Origin: Ruegeria_C sp040830705
Lineage (GTDB): Bacteria; Pseudomonadota; Alphaproteobacteria; Rhodobacterales; Rhodobacteraceae
Length of the DNA: 64,000 nt
Assembly: GCA_040830705.1 (NCBI GenBank)
Contig: JBFOME010000016.1
Location: 62,001-126,000, forward strand
Reading direction: 5' to 3'
The position numbers and the translations under genes were made by a program. How positions within the stretch are numbered: the stretch's first letter is position 1; the number at the start of each line of letters is the position of its first letter. Positions 60,533 to 64,000 of this stretch are shown piece after piece. The notes beneath the pieces were generated by a model. The model ran no database searches. It was not told the DNA's origin and saw nothing but the letters and a program-made list of their open reading frames with translations.

Positions 60533-62074
60533 ATGGACCAGCACACACTCAGAGCCCCGGATTGGGGAGAGTTCGGAACCCCGCTGTTCAATGATCCCGG
60601 CGCGCGAGCCCTTTCGCGTGTTGGTGTGGTCGATGTCGGCTCGAACTCTGTTCGTCTCGTGATCTTTGACGGGGCCGCCCGCTCACCTGCCTATTTCTAC
60701 AACGAAAAGCTCATGTGTGCGCTGGGGGCTGGTTTGTCCGAGACAGGCAAGCTCAACCCCGAGGGCCGCGAACGGGCACTGGCGGCGCTACACCGGTTTC
60801 AGCATCTGGCCGACGGGCTGGGTTTGCCCCCCTTGCGTGTGGTGGCCACCGCTGCGGTACGCGAGGCCAAGGATGGGCCGGACTTCTGTTCTGAGGTCAA
60901 GAAAAAGACCGGGCTAACGATTCAGGTCATCGACGGTGATGAAGAGGCCCGGCTATCGGCGCAGGGCGTGTTGCTGGGATGGCCCGGCGCCTACGGCCTG
61001 ATTTGCGATATCGGCGGCTCGTCCATGGAACTGGCCGAAATCTCTGACGGTCAGGTCGGCAAGCGTCTGACTTCGCCTTTGGGTCCGTTGAAACTGCGGG
61101 ATGTTCGTGGCGGCAGGCGCGGACGCAAGGCGCAGATCAAGAATGTGATGGAAGACCTGCGCGACCAATTGGGACCACAACGCGACCGGCTGTTTCTAGT
61201 CGGCGGCAGTTGGCGAGCCATCGCGCGTCTGGACATGTTGCGCCGGGGCTATCCGCTGGCCGTTCTGCACGAATACCGCATGACCGCGTCGGACATCCGC
61301 AAGACGGTAAAATTCATCGAAGCGGGTGACCCCGAAGAGTTACGCAGCGTGGCTGGCGTGTCTGGTTCGCGCATGGCGCTGGTGCCTTATGCGATGGATG
61401 TGCTCACCCGCCTGATCCGCACCTTCAAGCCCAAGGACATTGCCATCTCCAGCTATGGCATCCGTGAGGGGTTGCTCTATGAGCAGATGCCGCAACGGCT
61501 GCGCGACCGCGACCCGCTGATCGAGGCCTGCCGCTTTGCCGAATCCAAGGATGCCCGCCTGCCCGGCTTCGGCAAACAGCTTTTCGATTTTGTCATGCCG
61601 CTGTTCAAATCGCATCCCGCCCATATCAGGCGGTTGGTCAAAGCGGCCTGCCTGCTGCACGACGTCAGCTGGAGGGCGCATCCCGACTACCGCGCCGAAG
61701 TTTGCTTCGACTATGTGACCCGCGCCAATTTGGGTGGCCTGAAACACTCTGAACGGGTCTTTCTGGGGCTTGCCCTGCAACACCGCTACCGCAACAAGCG
61801 CGAAGGCAACCGGTTCGAGCCTCTTTATGGTTTGCTGGATGAGAAGGGCCAGAAACAGGCCGAGATCCTAGGCAAGGCGATGCGGTTCGGGGCGATGATG
61901 TGGATGCGCGAGGATGCCAAGATCGGTAAGCTGAACTGGTTCCCCAAAAAGCGCTTGCTGGAACTCAGAATGCCCGCCTCGGCGCAGCCGCTCTTCAGTG
62001 AAGTGGCAGAAGCACGGCTGAAATCGCTTAGTTCCGCGCTTAAGGCTGACACAAAGATGCTGATCCGCGGCTGA
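60533..62074 (+). CDS. ppx: Exopolyphosphatase/guanosine pentaphosphatase Ppx/GppA
   Basis: A 513-residue ASKHA-fold phosphatase. The N-terminal VGVVDVGSNSVRLVIFDG is near residues 28-46; VVATAAVREAKDG near 105; the second phosphate motif DIGGSSMELAEI near 160; an HD-like C-terminal domain covers about 330-513. It hydrolyses polyphosphate or pppGpp ends. The polyphosphate kinase gene often found in this neighbourhood is absent. Confidence 0.94.
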   Translation: MDQHTLRAPDWGEFGTPLFNDPGARALSRVGVVDVGSNSVRLVIFDGAARSPAYFYNEKLMCALGAGLSETGKLNPEGRERALAALHRFQHLADGLGLPPLRVVATAAVREAKDGPDFCSEVKKKTGLTIQVIDGDEEARLSAQGVLLGWPGAYGLICDIGGSSMELAEISDGQVGKRLTSPLGPLKLRDVRGGRRGRKAQIKNVMEDLRDQLGPQRDRLFLVGGSWRAIARLDMLRRGYPLAVLHEYRMTASDIRKTVKFIEAGDPEELRSVAGVSGSRMALVPYAMDVLTRLIRTFKPKDIAISSYGIREGLLYEQMPQRLRDRDPLIEACRFAESKDARLPGFGKQLFDFVMPLFKSHPAHIRRLVKAACLLHDVSWRAHPDYRAEVCFDYVTRANLGGLKHSERVFLGLALQHRYRNKREGNRFEPLYGLLDEKGQKQAEILGKAMRFGAMMWMREDAKIGKLNWFPKKRLLELRMPASAQPLFSEVAEARLKSLSSALKADTKMLIRG

Positions 62075-62083
62075 TCCCGCGGC

Positions 62084-62500
62084 TCAGATTTCAGTGCCTT
62101 CGAGATTGGGTGCCTCGCCCTGCTCGGGTGTATCGGGTTTGACCTCCGGCTCTGGCTTGCGACGAATGATGATATCGCCGTTGGGCAGGATCTCGGGCAT
62201 CTCATAGACGCTCCAATCCTTCACCTCCTTCGTCATATCGGCGAAAGCGGGCCCCATCTCTTCGAAAAAGCTCAGCATCGAGGGGCCAAACTCGTCCGCA
62301 AGACCAAGCAGGTTTTCCAGCGCCGGTTCCATTTCCTGCCGCAACCCGTCAAAGAACAGCTCGGCCCCCAGTTCCATCAGCGATTTTCCCTCATCCTCCT
62401 GGGCAGAAGCAGGTACCGCGAGACCGGCGGTCAGAGCTATGGCAAGCATCATACGCATGCCCGAAGTATAGACGCGCTTTGGCCTGCGTTCAAAGGTCAT
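62084..62500 (-). CDS. Exported acidic protein of unknown function
   Basis: A 138-residue protein with a signal peptide after a basic start (MTFERRPKRVYTSGMRMM, then AIALTAGLAVPASAQ). The mature part, about 105 residues, is strongly acidic and ends in a Pro/Glu-rich tail. I do not recognise the family. The ATG at 62500 overlaps the stop of the EEP nuclease gene (ATGA), supporting co-translation; an internal ATG at 62458 is also possible. Confidence 0.6.
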   Translation of the reverse strand: MTFERRPKRVYTSGMRMMLAIALTAGLAVPASAQEDEGKSLMELGAELFFDGLRQEMEPALENLLGLADEFGPSMLSFFEEMGPAFADMTKEVKDWSVYEMPEILPNGDIIIRRKPEPEVKPDTPEQGEAPNLEGTEI

Positions 62501-63510
62501 ATCGCGATATCCAGTGTGACCGGAAAATGATCGGACGCGGTCAGCAGCGCATCGCGCAGTTCGGGCACCGACCAGCAATCGACATCATCGAACGGGTGCC
62601 AGATGCGCCAGGCAGGCCGCCGCTTGCGCAGTTCGGGCGTGACCATGATGTAGTCCAGTAACGCCCGCAGATAGCGGTCCTGACCCGAAAGGTGGAAGCG
62701 AGCAGTGGTCGGCACAGAACCGGGCCGGAGCCGCCGCGCCTGATCCGCATGCGGATCATAAAGCCCTGCAGCCAGCAGAATTTCGACCGACGAGCGCCCG
62801 AAGAGATGCTCGAACTCGTCAAGGCCCGGCCCATCGTTCAAATCGCCCAGCAGGATCACGTCCTGCCCTGCCGCCACATGCGCCTCGACCCGCGTGGCGA
62901 GCCAGATCGCCTGCGCCAGTTGTTTGCGTCGGTTGGCGATCGAGGTGCGGATCACTTCATCGCGGGTCTCTGCCCCATGCGGGGCCTTGGATTTCAGATG
63001 CGCGCCGATCATGCGCAGTTGCGTGCCGGCGGCGGTCTTGACCGCCAATTCAAGAGGAGGTTTCGAAAAACGCACCAGATCCTCAGTCGCGTCGATGTCC
63101 AGATCGATGCGGAAGACCCCGTTAAATCGCGGCGCATCGTCACTGCCCTTCTTGCCGGTTTCCTCACCCTGCGGATCATGCCGGACACTGAGCTGAGCGG
63201 GGTCATAAAGCAGCGCAATTTCCTGCTGAGTGTCATTGGCAAAACCGATCAGCGCCTTGCGCGTCCGCAGCCCAAAGGCATCGGCAAACCCCTCAAGCGC
63301 CGCAACGGTGCTTTGCTTGCGACCGGTATTGGGTGCCTCGACGACCATCACAGCATCGGCGTCCATGGCGGTCAGAACCTTGGCAATCGCCTCACCCTGC
63401 TCGGCCCGGGTGACGCCGTAGCGGCCGGAGCGCGCGTCATCCATCTGCAGGATGTCTTCATTGTCAAAGAGAGAGGCAAACCATTCGATGTTGTAGGTCG
63501 CAAGCCGCAT
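62497..63510 (-). CDS. Endonuclease/exonuclease/phosphatase family protein
   Basis: A 337-residue EEP-fold protein. Conserved motifs are seen in order: RLATYNIEWFASLF at the start, MVVEAPNTGR near 55, the GDLNDGPG near 222 and the terminal SDHFPVTLDI. EEP members cleave DNA, RNA or phosphoesters; no exact substrate can be given. It is 3 bp downstream of the J-domain gene and coupled to an exported acidic protein gene. Confidence 0.88.
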   Translation of the reverse strand: MRLATYNIEWFASLFDNEDILQMDDARSGRYGVTRAEQGEAIAKVLTAMDADAVMVVEAPNTGRKQSTVAALEGFADAFGLRTRKALIGFANDTQQEIALLYDPAQLSVRHDPQGEETGKKGSDDAPRFNGVFRIDLDIDATEDLVRFSKPPLELAVKTAAGTQLRMIGAHLKSKAPHGAETRDEVIRTSIANRRKQLAQAIWLATRVEAHVAAGQDVILLGDLNDGPGLDEFEHLFGRSSVEILLAAGLYDPHADQARRLRPGSVPTTARFHLSGQDRYLRALLDYIMVTPELRKRRPAWRIWHPFDDVDCWSVPELRDALLTASDHFPVTLDIAI

Positions 63511-63513
63511 GGC

Positions 63514-64000
63514 TCAGGCTGCGGCCCGGTTGATCTCGTCCCAGGCGCGATTGATGTCGATCATCCGTTTTTCGGCCAGCTTGACCGCCTCTTCCGGCAC
63601 GCCGCGCGCCATCATCGCATCGGGATGAGTGTCGCGCACCAATTGCCGCCAAACCTTGCGGATCTCGTCACGCGGCATGTCCGGCGCCACGCCCAGAACC
63701 GTATAGGGGTCCTTGGGCGCATCCGGCACAAAACGCGCCCTTAAGGCGCGGAACTGCTGTTCAGTCTGGCCGAAGATGCCGCTGACCTCTTTCAGAAACT
63801 CGTTTTCATTGGGGTGATAGAACCCGTCCGCCATTGCGATATGGAAAAGCCCCTCCATCAGATCGCAAAGCGTTGTCGAATCCTCTTCGAACATGCGTTT
63901 GATCTTGCGCGCATAGTCCTGGTATCCGGCCACGTCATTGCGGGCGAGGTCAAAGACCCGCGCCGCGCCCTCTTCATCCTCGGGCGCAATCTGGAACACT
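63514..64000 (-). CDS. DjlA-like J-domain/TerB protein (5' truncated at window edge)
   Basis: About 161 residues remain; the true start lies beyond the right edge (the first base triplet in frame reads as GTG/Val, inside the TerB domain). The TerB-like helical part is at the beginning (VFDLARNDVAGYQDYARK, LMEGLFHIAMADGFYHPNE). The J domain covers about 95-161: PYTVLGVAPD, then the DnaK-activating HPD in VRDTHPDAMM. DjlA-type co-chaperones are usually about 230 residues. It runs into the EEP nuclease gene 3 bp later. Confidence 0.88.
   Translation of the reverse strand, partial: VFQIAPEDEEGAARVFDLARNDVAGYQDYARKIKRMFEEDSTTLCDLMEGLFHIAMADGFYHPNENEFLKEVSGIFGQTEQQFRALRARFVPDAPKDPYTVLGVAPDMPRDEIRKVWRQLVRDTHPDAMMARGVPEEAVKLAEKRMIDINRAWDEINRAAA

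Noticed and set aside
1..64000. CRISPR arrays, tRNA or rRNA genes, complete insertion sequences, prophage, replication origin
   Set aside because: Looked for repeated spacers, cloverleaf-type ends, transposase genes and DnaA-box clusters; none was convincing.

Overview
The window reads as chromosomal DNA of a marine alphaproteobacterium of the family Rhodobacteraceae (Roseobacter group, Ruegeria/Phaeobacter-like). This rests on gene content and order (the tol-pal block running into tilS-ftsH, DUF484-xerC, perM-hdaA-ppx, ycjX with a TIGR01620 protein, phosphatidylcholine synthase, short ProS, tad pilus genes), the GC-rich coding sequence and the frequent GTG/TTG starts with ATGA-type overlaps. 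Species assignment is inference; no rRNA or tRNA gene was found to anchor it.

Layout. 1-1.8 kb: end of a Tad/Flp pilus locus (two TPR proteins and a prepilin peptidase). 1.9-6.9 kb: an AAA ATPase, the 'ligase-associated' DNA-repair helicase and its phosphoesterase PdeM, and a thioesterase. 6.9-9.9 kb: one-carbon genes folD and fhs with a chorismate mutase between them. 10-11.4 kb: a MOSC protein and an unknown membrane protein. 11.5-21 kb: a long minus-strand block with an unknown gene, ybgC, tolQ, tolR, tolA, tolB, pal, cpoB, tilS and ftsH (envelope constriction, tRNA modification, membrane proteolysis). 21.1-23.3 kb: ruvC-ruvA-ruvB. 23.6-28.9 kb: a DUF1127 small protein, prmA, an MFS carrier and priA. 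29-32.2 kb: transaldolase, DUF484-xerC and pcs. 32.2-36.9 kb: a methyltransferase coupled to a Gre-like factor, an alkyltransferase and ileS. 37-41.8 kb: DUF2269 plus an SDR-DoxX fusion, then ycjX-GNAT-TIGR01620. 42.1-43.1 kb: an isolated capsule-type glycosyltransferase-like gene in DNA that looks less GC-rich. 43.2-48.7 kb: DUF2478, NnrU and a glycine-betaine-type ABC importer with an operator-like palindrome. 48.9-53 kb: a lipoprotein with an HExxH motif, two small cytochromes c, a DMT protein and lolC/lolD. 53-55.7 kb: three glycosyltransferases of different families (GT25, GT8, GT2). 55.7-64 kb: proS, an FAD oxidoreductase, perM-hdaA-ppx, an exported acidic protein with an EEP nuclease, and a DjlA-like J protein cut by the window edge.

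Most of the window is ordinary core genome: recombination and replication (ruvABC, xerC, priA, hdaA), translation (ileS, proS, tilS, prmA), envelope integrity (tol-pal, lolCD) and C1 metabolism. No CRISPR array, prophage, complete insertion sequence or recognisable defence system was seen. The accessory-looking parts are the orphan glycosyltransferase at 42-43 kb and the mixed glycosyltransferase cluster at 53-55.7 kb. I did not find a convincing undescribed system; the best leads are several tightly coupled genes of unknown role and a few palindromic DNA elements, listed as findings.
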